A stretch of DNA of 64,000 nucleotides from Sphingomonas palmae (GCF_900109565.1 NZ_FNZZ01000001.1:558001-622000); one strand, 5' to 3'; positions 15,943 through 30,751 are shown, counted from the stretch's first letter. The notes: generated from the letters alone by a model not told the origin. Made by a program: numbers and translations.

Positions 15943-16608
15943 TCAGGCGTCCGGATCCTCCAGGCTGTAACCCAGCCCGCGGATCGTCGTGATCACGTCC
16001 TGACCCAGCTTCTTGCGAATACGCGTCACGAACACCTCGATCGTGTTCGAATCGCGGTCGAAATCCTGATCGTAGATGTGCTCGATCAACTCGGTGCGGC
16101 TGACCACCTTGCCCTTGTGATGGAGCAGGTAGCTGAGCAGCTTGTACTCCTGCGCGGTCAGCTTGACCGGCTCGCCCGCGCGCGTGACCTTGCCCGAACG
16201 CGTATCGAGCCGCACGTCGCCCGCGGTCAGCTCGGACGACGCGTTGCCCGACGCCCGCCGGATCAGCGCGCGCAGCCGCGCGATCAGCTCCTCGGTCTGG
16301 AACGGCTTGGCGACGTAATCGTCGGCGCCCGCGTCCAACCCGGCGACCTTGTCCGACCAGCTGTCCCGCGCGGTCAGCACCAGCACGGGCGTGACCTTCC
16401 CCTCCTTGCGCCAGCGGTCGAGCACGGTCAGCCCGTCGATCTCCGGCAGGCCCAGATCGAGCACGATCGCGTCGTAGCTCTCGGTCGAGCCGAGGAAATG
16501 CCCCTCCTCGCCGTCGGTCGCGAGATCGATCGCGTAGCCCGCACCCTCCAGCGTCGACTTGAGCTGTTGCCCGAGGTTGGGCTCGTCCTCGACGATCAGA
16601 ACACGCAT
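15943..16608 (-). CDS. OmpR/PhoP-family response regulator
   Basis: 221 residues. The receiver domain has the acidic pair at Glu7-Asp8 (IVEDEPNLG), phospho-acceptor Asp51 (IVLDLGLPEIDG), Thr in VLTARD and Lys in AKPFQTEEL. The C-terminal winged-helix domain carries LTAQEYKLLSYLLHHKGKVVSRTELIEHIYD and the recognition segment SNTIEVFVTRIRKKLG. It pairs with the PhoQ-like kinase downstream and is preceded 61 bases upstream by a PepSY gene on the same strand, so PepSY-regulator-kinase is a likely transcription unit. Confidence 0.95.
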   Translation of the reverse strand: MRVLIVEDEPNLGQQLKSTLEGAGYAIDLATDGEEGHFLGSTESYDAIVLDLGLPEIDGLTVLDRWRKEGKVTPVLVLTARDSWSDKVAGLDAGADDYVAKPFQTEELIARLRALIRRASGNASSELTAGDVRLDTRSGKVTRAGEPVKLTAQEYKLLSYLLHHKGKVVSRTELIEHIYDQDFDRDSNTIEVFVTRIRKKLGQDVITTIRGLGYSLEDPDA

Positions 16609-16669
16609 CTATGTCTCCCTGCGGCACGTCTGCGCCCGCTTTGCGGTGCGCGTTCGGCAAGATCAATGA

Positions 16670-16978
16670 TTAGCGGCCGGTCTGGCCCAGCACCTGTCCC
16701 GAGCGGCCATCGACGTCGACCCAGATCACCTCGCCATCGCGCAGGAACTTGAGCGTGTAGACGACCGACTGCGGATCGAGGTTGAAACCGATATATTGCG
16801 CGCCCTTCATCGTCGGTATGACGCGCCGCTCGATCTCCTTGATCGGCAGCAGCTTGCCCGAACGCGTCGCCCGCCACGCGAACGCACGCTCGCTCTCCTG
16901 CTCCGCAGGTTCGGCGACCGCGGGGGCGGCGGCGGTCAGCAGCAAAAGGATCGGCAACATCTTCACGGGTGGTCGCAT
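16670..16978 (-). CDS. PepSY-domain periplasmic protein
   Basis: 102 residues with a signal peptide (residues about 1-22) and one PepSY-type domain: GKLLPIKEIERRVIPTMKGAQYIGFNLD, then VYTLKFLRDGEVIWVDVDGRSGQVLGQ. PepSY domains are periplasmic modules found next to PhoPQ-type systems, where they are thought to inhibit or sense proteases or metals. The position just upstream of the two-component genes fits this. An internal ATG at residue 7 is an alternative start that would shorten the signal peptide. It is divergent from uup with an 87-base spacer. Confidence 0.85.
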   Translation of the reverse strand: MRPPVKMLPILLLLTAAAPAVAEPAEQESERAFAWRATRSGKLLPIKEIERRVIPTMKGAQYIGFNLDPQSVVYTLKFLRDGEVIWVDVDGRSGQVLGQTGR

Positions 16979-17065
16979 AAGGCCAATGGATTGAACACCC
17001 TGTGAATAACGCCGTCAGCCCTCGGTAACTTGCCCGCTGGCGGTCGGTTCCCTAGGTGCGCGGGC

Positions 17066-18843
<1,778 letters not shown>

Positions 18844-18847
<4 letters not shown>

Positions 18848-19653
18848 AGCGCCCGGCCCTCGCGTCCGGCGAGGTCCACCATATATTGCCACGCGACCCG
18901 GCCCGACCGACTGCCGCGCCGCGTCGCCCATTGCACCGCATCGGCAGCATCGAACGGCAGCGCATAGGCGTCGGCATAGCCTCGCACGATCTGCAGGTAA
19001 TGCTCCTGGTCAACGACGTGAAAGCCGAGGCTCAGGCCGAACCGGTCGGAGAGCGCGAGTTGATCGTCGGCGACGTCGCGTGCGTTCACCGCCCGCTCCT
19101 GTTCGCCCATGTCGCGCGGCAGCAGGTGCCGCCGGTTCGAGGTAACGACCAATCGCGCATTCACGGGCCGCGCTTCCGCTCCGCCCTCCAACAACGAGCG
19201 CAGCGAGCGCGCGTCCGCTGCCGCATCGAACCCCAGATCGTCGAGGAACAGCACGAACGCGCGCGGCACGCGGACGATCGCGTCGAACAATCGCGGCAGC
19301 GTGTCGATGCGGTCGGCCGCGACCTCTACCAGCGCCAGCGCCCCGCCCGCGCCCTGCACCGCCGCGACGCTCGCCTTGACCAGAGCCGACTTGCCCGTGC
19401 CACGTGCGCCCCACAACAGCACGTCCTGCGCCGCACGCCCCGCGGCGAGCCGATCGAGGTTGGCGAGCAACGCGCCCTTCTGCGCATCGACGCCGTGGAG
19501 CATGGCGAGCGGCAAGGGCCGAAAATCGCGCGTGGCCACCAGCACGTCGTCGCGCCAGACATAGGCGGGATGCGCGAGCGGATCGGCGGCGGTAACAGGC
19601 GGCGGACTGAGCCGCTCCAGCGCGGCGGCGATGCGGGTCAGGGCGTCGTCCAT
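18844..19653 (-). CDS. DUF815 family AAA-type ATPase
   Basis: 269 residues. After a helical N-terminal part comes VWRDDVLVATRDFRPLPLAMLHGVD, then Walker A GARGTGKSALVKA (about residues 85-97) and Walker B FVLFLDDLGF. Sensor-like VVTSNRRHLLPRDM and the family segment LSDRFGLSLGFHVVDQEHYLQIV follow. This is the DUF815 family (PF05673), predicted ATPases of unknown function. It is convergent with uup with a 4-base overlap, and 53 bases separate it from the TPR gene upstream. Confidence 0.92.
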
Positions 19654-19706
19654 CCGCGCGCTATACGGCGTTGCTGCGGGTCCTCAAGCGCGCGCGTCAC
19701 GCTGAG

Positions 19707-21822
19707 TCAGCGCGGCAGTGCCGCCAACAACCGTGTCGCTGCGGCTCGTTCGTTGAAGCGAGCGTCCTTCAACGCCGCTGCGATCGCCTGCCGCGCCGCG
19801 GCCGTGCGCCCTGCGTCGGCGAGTGCCTGCGCGTAATGCCAGCGAACCTCGGCGCTGCCGGGTGCGAGCTTCAGCGCCTTGGTCAGCAGTTGCAGTGCGC
19901 CGTCGGTGTTCCCAGCGGCAAACAGCGCCGCGCCGTAGGCGTCGCTCGCGCCCGCGCTCATCGGTGATAACCGGTAGGCGGCACGCGCGTAGGGCAGCGC
20001 GCTCCGTGGGTCGCCCGCCTGCGTATAGGCACGCGCGAGCTGCGCCAGCACCAGCGCGTCGCCGTCGCCGATCTGCCCACGCAGTTGCTCCAGCGTCACG
20101 ATCGCCGCACGATCGTCACCCGCCCCCAGTTGCACGTTCGCCAGCAATCGCCGCGCGACCACCGATGCGGGGTTCTGCGCCAGGTACAATGCCAGCGCAT
20201 TGGCGGCACCCTCGCGATTGCCCGTCTGCGACCACGCCTCGATCAACCGCAGCAGCACAGGCTCGTCGAAGCGGAGGTCTGCCGCTCGCGCGTAGGCGGA
20301 CGCGGCCGGCGCGAACCGGCCGCTCGCCGCCAACGTATCGCCCAGCAGGAGCTGCGCCGGCGGTGCGCCGGGTGAGGCGCGCGCGACCCGCTCGCTCTGG
20401 GCGATCGCATCGGCGAACTGCCCGCGCTCGATCAGCCCGCGGATGTTGTCCACTGCCGCGGCGGGATCGCTCGGCGCGTCGGCCATCGCCTCGGCGAGCA
20501 CGCCCGCGTCGTCGTCCTGCCCGAACGGCACCGCGCGGATCGCGGGCGGGCGCGCCGCGCGATCAAGGAAGCGCGCCGCCCAATCGCGCTCGCCGCGCGC
20601 CTCGAACGCGCGCGCAACGAGCGTCAGCGTATAGCTGTCGGCGTCGAGCCTGAGCGCCGCGGGGCGCAGCGCGTCGAGCGCGGCCTTGGCATCGCCCGAG
20701 CGGAGCAGCGCCGCACCGAGCAAGCGGCGCGCGACCAGGTTCATCGGCTGCGCACCGATCAGCGCCTGCCACTTGACCGCCGCCTGCTGATACCGCGCGT
20801 TGGCGTAATTGATCGCGCCAGACAGCAGCAGCCCGCCGGGCAGGCCGTCCAGCCCGCCCGCACTCTGATCGAGCAGGTCGCCCGCGAGCGACAGGTCACC
20901 GGCACGCGCCGCGACGACCGCCATCAGGTACAATGCCTGCGGGTCGCCCGGCCGGGCCGCGAGCGCGCGACGCGCTGCCGCGACGCTGTCGGCATTGCGG
21001 CCCAGGTCGCCCAGCGTTCCCGCCTCATCGATCAGCGCCGGGTGGTAATAAGCGTCCCGCGTCAGCGCGGCCTCGAACCACGGCAAAGCGGCGTTCAACC
21101 CGTACTGGCTGCGCACCAGCTGCCCACGTAGCACCAGCGCGGCAAGATTGTTCGGATCAAGCGACAGCGCACGCTGCGCGGCGACGTTCGCCCCCCCGAC
21201 ATCACCGATGTCGAGCCGGACGCGCCCCAGATCGAGCCACGCGCCCGCGTCTTCAGGAAAGCGTCCGGTCAGCTGCTCCAGCAGCGCGGCGCCCGCGGCG
21301 CGATCACCCTTTTCGGCGAGCGCACGTGCCTTCGCACGTTGCGCGAACGCCGTGTCGGCGCCGCTCGCGCGATCCGCCTCCGCGATTGCCCCGTCCTCGT
21401 CCCCTTGCAGCAGCAGCGCGGCGGCGCGAAGCGCGTGCAACCGCGATGGCGGCGCGCCCGCACTCTGCGCGCGGTCGATCGCGCCCCCCGCGGCGACGCC
21501 GTCCTCCAGCAGCAGGTAGCTGCGCGCGAGTGCGATCTGCGCCGCCGCGTTGTTCGGCTCGGCGCGGGTCGCAGAGACGAAGTGGTTGCGCGCGGCGGAA
21601 TAGTTCGCCCGCGCGAGCGCCGCCTGCCCGCGCGCGATCGACACGCGTGCGTCGGGTACGTCGGCGCGTCGCGCAAGCGTCGCGATGCCGGCCCCCAGGG
21701 CGAGGAGCACCAGCAATCCCAGCACGATCCGCGCGTTGCGCCCGCGCGACCATGCCACGACACGGCGCAGCGGCGAGCGCCGCTGACGACGCCCGCGCAG
21801 CAGGGGGTAGGTCGCCGGCCCT

Positions 21823-21830
<8 letters not shown>
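19707..21830 (-). CDS. Membrane-anchored TPR-repeat protein of the PEP-CTERM/EPS cluster (PrsT-like)
   Basis: 707 residues. A basic N-terminus precedes one membrane segment (about 35-52). The rest is a long run of tetratricopeptide-like helical repeats, rich in Ala, with ALARANYSAARNHF and GDPRSALPYARAAYRLSP as clear examples. Such proteins tether or organise polysaccharide export machinery. It overlaps the prsR stop by 8 bases and is last in the sugar transferase-prsK-prsR unit, where some bacteria have the TPR protein PrsT. It is about 200 residues shorter than PrsT and starts with an uncleaved-looking anchor, so I call it PrsT-like only. Confidence 0.8.
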
Positions 21831-23171
<1,341 letters not shown>

Positions 23172-23175
<4 letters not shown>

Positions 23176-25250
23176 GCTGCCTGCTCCCATGCCGGCGCAA
23201 GCGGTGGGGCGCTCGGCGCGGTAGCCGTCGGGGCGAGCGGAAGCCCGACGCGGAAACGGCTCCCTTCGCCCTCTCGCGTGACCACGCTGACGCTGCCGCC
23301 CATCTGCTCCGCCATCTGCCGCGCCTCGTACGCCCCCAGTCCGAACCCGCCGGTCTTGGTCGATACGAATGGTCTGAACAGCGAATCGCGCGCGAACGCC
23401 GCCGACATGCCGCCGCCGTGGTCAATCACGGTGATCGCCGCCGAACTCGCGTCGCAGTCGACGTGCAGGTGCACCGCCTGATCGGCCGCGCCCGCCTCGA
23501 TCGCGTTCTGCACCAGATGGTCGAGCAAGGTGCGCAAGCCGCGCAGATCGGCGTGGCCGAATACCTGCGTCCCCGTCACCTCGATCGAATACTGCGCGGC
23601 GCGCGTAGCGGCGATGTCGCGCGCGAGCGCGAGCAGGTCGACCGTCTCCAGCGTGTCGGTCGCGGGTGCCTGGTGCTGCGACAATCGGGCGAGCAGCGCG
23701 GTCATCCGCTGCGACGTGTCGGACAGCGTCGCGATCATGTCGGCTCGAAACGCTGGATTGTCGGCGTGCCGCTCCGCGTTGCGCGCCACCAGCGCGGTCT
23801 GGCTGACGAGATTTTTCAGATCGTGCATGATGAAGGCCAGGCGGCGGTGAAATTCGTCGAAGCGTTTCGCGTCGGCGAGTGCGGCGTGCGCGCGCTCTTC
23901 GGCCAGAAAGCTTGCCGCTTGCTGCCCCGCCGCGCCGAGCAGGTCGAAATCCTCCCAGTCGAGCGCGCGCGGGATCGGCGGATGCGCGAGCACGACCGCA
24001 CCGATCAGCGTGGTCCCGCGCAGCAGCGGCACGACCGCCCAGGCATCGTCGCGCGCGAGCAACCACGATGGGATCGCGCCGATCTCGTCCTCCGGCGCCT
24101 CTCCCTGCCGGCAGCTATCCAGGTCGATGATCCGGGCGGTCGCTGCCAGATACGTGATCAACGCTGCGGCACCCCCGCACGGCGGCTCTTCCCAGCGCCA
24201 GGCCGGACCGCTCACCATCTCGTCACCCTCGGCATAGAGCAGCAGGCCCGCGGGGGACCCGGTCAGGTTGGCGATCGCCTCGACGACTCGCTCCGGCAAC
24301 GACGGCACGTCCGCGCCGGAAACCCCCAGCGTGTCGGTGAAGCGCATCCACTCGGCACGATAATCGTAGCGGTGACTGAACAGGTGCTTGGCGATCATCA
24401 CCTTCAACCAGGCGCGCAGCCACGGCGTCGCGACAAAGGTGAACAATGCGGTGCCGGTGCCGATAACGAACGCGGCCTGGAACTTCCGCGCATGCGCTCC
24501 CGCGATCTCGCCCAGAAGCCCGGTGACGGCGGTCGCGACAACGACGTAAATCACCCCGCCCGCAACTAAAATCATCTGCGCCGCCGCCGCTCTAGACACG
24601 CTGAGCGTACGACCCGTTGGGCGCTGGACCGCGACGATCGCCGTCGTTGCCACCAGCACATTTGCCACGCCGCGCAGGGTCGTCAGCCAGTCGGCCCATG
24701 TACCCGCAGCATAAGCGACCGCGAGCACAAACAGATCGCTCACCCACATGACCGCCATCGCCGCGGTCAACACCGCCGTTGCCTCGCTCCAGCGGCCTGC
24801 ACGTGCGATCACGTGCTGGTGCAGCAATACGAGCGCTCCGATGGTGGCGAGCAGACGCAGGATCAGCCATAGCCGCTCGACTTCGGCTCGCGCGTCACCG
24901 CGCAGCTGCGCCGCGAACGCCACGACCAGTGCTGCTGCCAACAGGAGGCAGAGCGCAACCGACACGTACACGCCGACACGCCAGCGCGACTCGCCAGCGA
25001 CGTTCGCGGACAGCGCGAAAAGCACTGCCAGCCAGCCTGCATTGCGCACGATCACCAGCACTCGCGCGACCGATTCGCCGTCACCGATACCTGCCACGCT
25101 CAGCGACCAAAGCGCGCTCGCTCCAAGCGTGAACAGCAGCAGCCAGCGCGGTATCGTGCGGACCGGCGATCGCGTCTCAGCCAGCGCAGCGCCGACGAAC
25201 AGCAGCGCCGCCAATCCATGCAGCCAGATGATGAACGCCGCGACCGCCAT
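23172..25250 (-). CDS. prsK: PrsK-type histidine kinase (XrtA/PEP-CTERM system)
   Basis: 692 residues. The N-terminal 270 hold eight or more membrane helices, then a GAF-like domain (about 300-450) and a kinase core. The phospho-acceptor region is HDLKNLVSQ with His476, unlike the usual HE.RTP. The ATP-binding part has LLDHLVQNAIEAG, DHGGGM and STKTGGFGLGAYEARQMAEQMGG. These features are typical of PrsK. The start is one base beyond the sugar transferase stop, and the end overlaps prsR by 4 bases, so the genes are co-translated. The kinase probably senses an envelope or polymer cue; the signal is unknown. Confidence 0.92.
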
Positions 25251-25251
25251 C

Positions 25252-26640
25252 TCAGCGCGCGCCCTCTGGCCACAGCACGACGCGCAGCGTCTGCAACAGG
25301 ATCAGCAGATCTAGGAACGGCGTATAGTTCTTCGCATAATAAAGGTCGTATTCGAGCTTGTGCCGCGCATCCTCGGTCGACGCACCATAAGGATAATTGA
25401 TCTGCGCCCAGCCGGTTATACCCGGCTTCACCATGTGACGCTCGGCGTAGAATGGTAGTTCACGCTCCAGGTCGGCAACGAATTGCGGGCGCTCGGGGCG
25501 CGGCCCGACGAAGCTCATTTCGCCCTTCAGCACGCTCCAGCATTGCGGCAGTTCGTCGATCCGCACTTTGCGGATCAGCTTGCCGATACGCGTGATCCGT
25601 GGATCGTCCTCCGCTGCCCATACCGCGGTCCCGGCCAACTCCGCGTCCTGGCGCATCGAACGCAGCTTGAGGATGTCGAAGGGCTGGTTGTAGAGCCCGA
25701 CCCGACGTTGACGATAAAAGGCCGGACCGCGGCTCTCCAGCTTGATCGCCAGCGCAGTGACGAGAACGACCGGCAGCGCGAAGACCAGCAGCAGCAGGCT
25801 GACCGCGACGTCGAACGCGCGCTTGAACATGCTCGACAGCATGCGGCCTGATGAGAAACCGTCGGAGAAGATCAGCCATGACGGATTGACGCTGTCGAGA
25901 TCGATGCGTCCGGTCTCGCGCTCAAGGAAGGTGGAGTAATCGATCACCCCGACACCCGTCGTCTTGACACGCAACAGGTCGCGCAGCGGCAGCGAGTTGC
26001 GACGCTCCTCAATCGCCAGCACAACTTCGGTCGCGTCCAGGGCGAGCACGTAGTCGGCCAAATTGTCGATCGCGTCACGACCTTTGGCGGTGTCGATGAC
26101 CGTGCTCGGCTCCCCCATCGCGACGTTGCCGACAATCTTGAAGCTTGCCCGCGGCCGAGCGGCCAGTTGGGCGAGTTTCGCCGCACGACGCCCCGCACCC
26201 AGTACAAGGATGCGCCGGCGAAGCGCATCGCCGCGAATGAAACTGCCAATCGCGAAACGCACCCCGACGAGGCCGGCGATGGCAAAGATCATGCCGAAGA
26301 ACAAGTTCGATCGCCAAAAGGTAATGGCGGGCGTTAGAAAGAACAGCAGCGACAGGAAAATGATGCCGAGCGATATGGCGACCAGCAATCGGGCAGTCGC
26401 GAAGCGCCACGACTCGAACGCGTGCATCCCGTAAGCGCCGACAGCGACCATCGCGATCTCGAGCGGCAGCGCGAACGACAGCAATTGCGGGATGCGGGTA
26501 GCGACGCCCTCGACGTCCATGCCGATCTGCCAGGCACGCACCTGCCACCCCGCCTCCGCTGCCAGCAGCAGCAGCATGAAGTCGAGCAGCCCGAGCAGCA
26601 GTACCGCATTGGGTACGTAATGTTTGAACACCCGCGTCAT
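25252..26640 (-). CDS. Polyprenyl-phosphate sugar-1-phosphate transferase (PEP-CTERM-associated type)
   Basis: 462 residues. Five membrane helices lie in the first 150 residues, then a Rossmann-like soluble part (RRRILVLGAGRRAAKLAQ) and a re-entrant helix and catalytic domain of the bacterial sugar transferase family. Signature motifs: ESRGPAFYRQRRVG, FDILKLRSMRQDAE, RKVRIDELPQCWSVLKGEMS, FVGPRPERPQF and HMVKPGITGWAQINYPYG. It transfers the first sugar-1-phosphate to undecaprenyl phosphate to start an exopolysaccharide. The form without an N-terminal tyrosine kinase and with downstream prsK matches the EpsB_2/TIGR03013 group tied to PEP-CTERM systems. It is the first gene of the unit. Confidence 0.92.
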   Translation of the reverse strand: MTRVFKHYVPNAVLLLGLLDFMLLLLAAEAGWQVRAWQIGMDVEGVATRIPQLLSFALPLEIAMVAVGAYGMHAFESWRFATARLLVAISLGIIFLSLLFFLTPAITFWRSNLFFGMIFAIAGLVGVRFAIGSFIRGDALRRRILVLGAGRRAAKLAQLAARPRASFKIVGNVAMGEPSTVIDTAKGRDAIDNLADYVLALDATEVVLAIEERRNSLPLRDLLRVKTTGVGVIDYSTFLERETGRIDLDSVNPSWLIFSDGFSSGRMLSSMFKRAFDVAVSLLLLVFALPVVLVTALAIKLESRGPAFYRQRRVGLYNQPFDILKLRSMRQDAELAGTAVWAAEDDPRITRIGKLIRKVRIDELPQCWSVLKGEMSFVGPRPERPQFVADLERELPFYAERHMVKPGITGWAQINYPYGASTEDARHKLEYDLYYAKNYTPFLDLLILLQTLRVVLWPEGAR

Positions 26641-26662
26641 GGAGGCCGCGCCCTCGCGTTGT

Positions 26663-26681
26663 AAGCCTTTCCGACAGGCTT
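26663..26681. promoter_or_regulatory. Inverted repeat in the shared upstream region of the EPS genes
   Basis: AAGCCT-TTCCGAC-AGGCTT, perfect 6-base arms with a 7-base spacer, lies 23 bases before the sugar transferase ATG and 108 bases before the guanylyltransferase start. It could be an operator or a leader hairpin. The regulator is unknown. Confidence 0.4.
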
Positions 26682-26788
26682 TCGCGTAAATTGGCAAAGA
26701 TTTCCTGAACGTGGAGCTTTGTAGCAGCCGGGTCGTTACGCCTGCGTTGCCGTTTTGAGCGGCAGCGGGGGGACTGAGGAGAATACAT

Positions 26789-27832
26789 TTGTCAGCCATT
26801 GTGCCGGTGATCCTGTCCGGCGGATCGGGAACGCGTTTGTGGCCGATGTCGCGGCCGGAGCGTCCCAAGCAGTTCCTGGCGCTGACCGCGGCCGAGACGA
26901 TGCTGCAACTGACCGCGGCGCGTGCGCACGGCGACGCCTTTGCAGCACCCATCGTGGTCGCGAATGCGGCGCATGCCGATCAGGTCGAGACGCAATTGGC
27001 CGAGATCACCGCCTCGCCGCAGGCGATCATCCTGGAGCCTGCGGGGCGTAACACCGCGCCGGCGATCGCGCTGGCGGCGCTCGAGGCGGACGGCAAGGCG
27101 CCGCTGCTCGTCATGCCGTCCGACCACGTGATCGCCGATCCGGACGCGTTTCACGCCGCGATCCACGTTGCATTGCCGCTGGTCGAGGATGGCTGGATGG
27201 TCACCTTCGGGATCACGCCCGACGCACCGGAGACGGGCTACGGCTACATCAAGGTGGGTGATGAGGTCGCTGCCGGTGTTCACCGCGTCGCTCGGTTTGT
27301 TGAAAAGCCACAGCGTGATGTGGCGGAGGCGATGATCGCGAGCGGCGATCATGCCTGGAACGGTGGCATCTTCCTGTTCTGCGCCGACGCGTACCTAAAG
27401 GCACTGGAGCAGTTCCGACCCGACATCTTCGCGGCCGCGAAGGCGTCGCTCGAGGGGGCGCAACGCGATGGCGTGCGGGTGCACCCCGATAAGACTGCAT
27501 TCGAGGCCTCGCCGTCGGACTCGATCGACTATGCGGTCATGGAGAAGGCCGAGCGCGTGGCAGTGGTGCCGGTCGCGATGGGGTGGAGTGATGTCGGCAG
27601 CTGGGACGCACTTCATACAATCGCCGACAATGACGAGCACGGCAATGTCGTGAACGGCGACGCAATCGTGCTCGACAGCCGCAACTGCCTGGTGCGCAGC
27701 GACGGCGCTCGGATCGCGATGGTGGGCGTCGAGAACTTGATCGTCGTCGCGAGTGGCAACGACATCCTGATCCTGCCACGCGGCCGCGGCCAGGACGTCA
27801 AGCTGCTGCAGGAAGAGATGAACCGGAAGTGA
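26789..27832 (+). CDS. Mannose-1-phosphate guanylyltransferase
   Basis: 347 residues starting at TTG 26789, with GAGGAG 8 bases upstream. The nucleotidyltransferase signature LSGGSGTRLWPMSRPERPKQF is at the N-terminus, with LEPAGRNTAPAIALAA, FVEKP and AMGWSDVGSWDALH further on. It makes GDP-mannose from GTP and mannose-1-phosphate. The length shows a monofunctional enzyme, lacking the C-terminal phosphomannose isomerase domain of longer ManC/AlgA types; a separate isomerase gene is at 5.6 kb. It is divergent from the sugar transferase operon across 148 bases, suggesting joint control of precursor supply and polymer assembly. Confidence 0.94.
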   Translation: MSAIVPVILSGGSGTRLWPMSRPERPKQFLALTAAETMLQLTAARAHGDAFAAPIVVANAAHADQVETQLAEITASPQAIILEPAGRNTAPAIALAALEADGKAPLLVMPSDHVIADPDAFHAAIHVALPLVEDGWMVTFGITPDAPETGYGYIKVGDEVAAGVHRVARFVEKPQRDVAEAMIASGDHAWNGGIFLFCADAYLKALEQFRPDIFAAAKASLEGAQRDGVRVHPDKTAFEASPSDSIDYAVMEKAERVAVVPVAMGWSDVGSWDALHTIADNDEHGNVVNGDAIVLDSRNCLVRSDGARIAMVGVENLIVVASGNDILILPRGRGQDVKLLQEEMNRK

Positions 27833-27854
27833 TCCTATGCGGCGTGGCTGCCGC

Positions 27855-28298
27855 TCAGTGCATCAACCACGCCCAGCATGCCGCCAACCCTGCGGCGCCG
27901 AGCAGGAACTGCGGCCCGCGTAACTTGGCGAAGTACGCTGGGGCGTTGCCGCGGCGTCCCGCGCGTCGGTCAAGCAGCGCGACGAACGCGTAGCCTGCCG
28001 TCAAGATCGCTAGCGCTGTGGATACGTTCTGCACGATCAGCGAAAGGCCGGCGATCGAGAAATAGGACAAGGCTGCCGCGATCTCTGTCGGCTTTGACGC
28101 ATTTGGGTTGCCGAAGCCGTAGCCACGCCGCACGCCGGCAACGAAGGCCAAGATTAACGCACCCCAAACGATCGCGCAGGTAAGCGCAGTGAGTTTCCAA
28201 TCGATGGGCAGCGTCCACGCGCCAATTCCCGCAGCGACGAGCGGCAGCATAGGACCGAAGCCGAGGATCTTGCCGTCCAGGGGTATACCATTGCTCAT
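27855..28298 (-). CDS. Four-helix membrane protein, DUF3429-like
   Basis: 147 residues with about five hydrophobic segments. The segment AIVWGALILAFVAGVRRGYGFG resembles the core of DUF3429 proteins (small inner-membrane proteins of unknown function). Residue composition and codon use match the neighbours. It ends 22 bases from the guanylyltransferase stop (convergent) and starts 26 bases after the Uma2 gene, so it may be co-transcribed with it. Confidence 0.72.
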   Translation of the reverse strand: MSNGIPLDGKILGFGPMLPLVAAGIGAWTLPIDWKLTALTCAIVWGALILAFVAGVRRGYGFGNPNASKPTEIAAALSYFSIAGLSLIVQNVSTALAILTAGYAFVALLDRRAGRRGNAPAYFAKLRGPQFLLGAAGLAACWAWLMH

Positions 28299-28324
28299 TC
28301 CCGCCCGAACGCACGAGCGGACAT

Positions 28325-28900
28325 TCAGTCGCGCGCAAAAATCTCGTCGTGCGGAATCGACAGGTTGAGCGCGGGTAAGTCGATGTCGTGCGGCTGCGCA
28401 AATAGGTCGTCACGCCACGACGTGGGGCCGAGCCGCTGAATCACCCGGCTGAGTTCGCGTTCGGGATCGACGAAGATGATTGTGTCGACCGAGGCGATCG
28501 AGCGATATTGCTCCAGCTTGTCGACGCGATCGATCTTAGACGTCGATGGTGACAGCACTTCGAACAGGACAACCGGGTCGGAATAGATGCGCTCGGCCTG
28601 TTCCCGCTCGCGGCTGGCGGGGTCGCCACAGTAGATGCTGACATCCGGGTAGCGGCAGTTCACGTCATCGACGCGCAGTCCCATGTCGGCATTGTAGGCG
28701 CGGCAGCCGGTACCACGCAGTTTGCGGTGCAAGAAAGCCAAGATGTTCACTGCCACGCGTGAATGCGCGGGCGTGCCGCCGGTCATCATCTCGATCACGC
28801 CATCGATCAGCTCGTACTTGCGATCGGTGCCGAAATCGATGTCGAGGAACTGCTCGACCGTGATCGGCTGATAGGCAGCATGGCTTCGCATGACGCTCAA
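28325..28900 (-). CDS. Uma2-family endonuclease-like protein
   Basis: 191 residues. The PD-(D/E)xK-like Uma2 (DUF820) layout is visible: ITVEQFLDIDFGTDRKYELIDGVIEMM, then AVNILAFLHRKLRG, the acidic RYPDVSIYCGD and VLFEVLSPSTSKIDRVDKLEQYRSI (E-x-S-P/E-V-L-S-P-ST motif). These are restriction-endonuclease-fold proteins that often occur in multiple copies and whose biological target is unknown. An alternative ATG is three codons in. The codon use is slightly less GC-biased than that of its neighbours. It lies just after the groL terminators on the same strand. Confidence 0.87.
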   Translation of the reverse strand: MSVMRSHAAYQPITVEQFLDIDFGTDRKYELIDGVIEMMTGGTPAHSRVAVNILAFLHRKLRGTGCRAYNADMGLRVDDVNCRYPDVSIYCGDPASREREQAERIYSDPVVLFEVLSPSTSKIDRVDKLEQYRSIASVDTIIFVDPERELSRVIQRLGPTSWRDDLFAQPHDIDLPALNLSIPHDEIFARD

Positions 28901-28920
28901 GATAACGCGTCTGCTCCAAC

Positions 28921-28955
28921 AAAAGAAGGGCCGGGCGGATCGCTCCGCTCGGCCC
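28921..28955 (-). terminator. Rho-independent terminator downstream of groL
   Basis: On the minus strand a 12-base stem (one G-T pair) with a TCGC/GCGA tetraloop is followed by CTTCTTTT. It is the third and best of three hairpins after groL and separates the chaperonin operon from the Uma2 gene. Confidence 0.8.
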
Positions 28956-29002
28956 TCATTTCGTGCAGGATGGCAGCGGCGGAGCCGCTGCTGGGCGTCG
29001 GA

Positions 29003-29025
29003 CGGGTTCGGCTTTCGCCGACCCG
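29003..29025. repeat. Middle hairpin of the groL downstream set
   Basis: CGGGT-T-CGGC around a TTTC loop pairs with GCCG-ACCCG; one T is bulged. No T-run follows on either strand, so it may protect the groL mRNA end rather than terminate. Confidence 0.45.
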
Positions 29026-29032
29026 CCGGCCG

Positions 29033-30751
<1,719 letters not shown>

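Noticed and set aside
26700..26740. A GG-N10-GC sequence that could be a sigma-54 promoter for the EPS genes.
   Set aside because: Only the GG and GC dinucleotides match; in DNA this GC-rich such pairs occur by chance.
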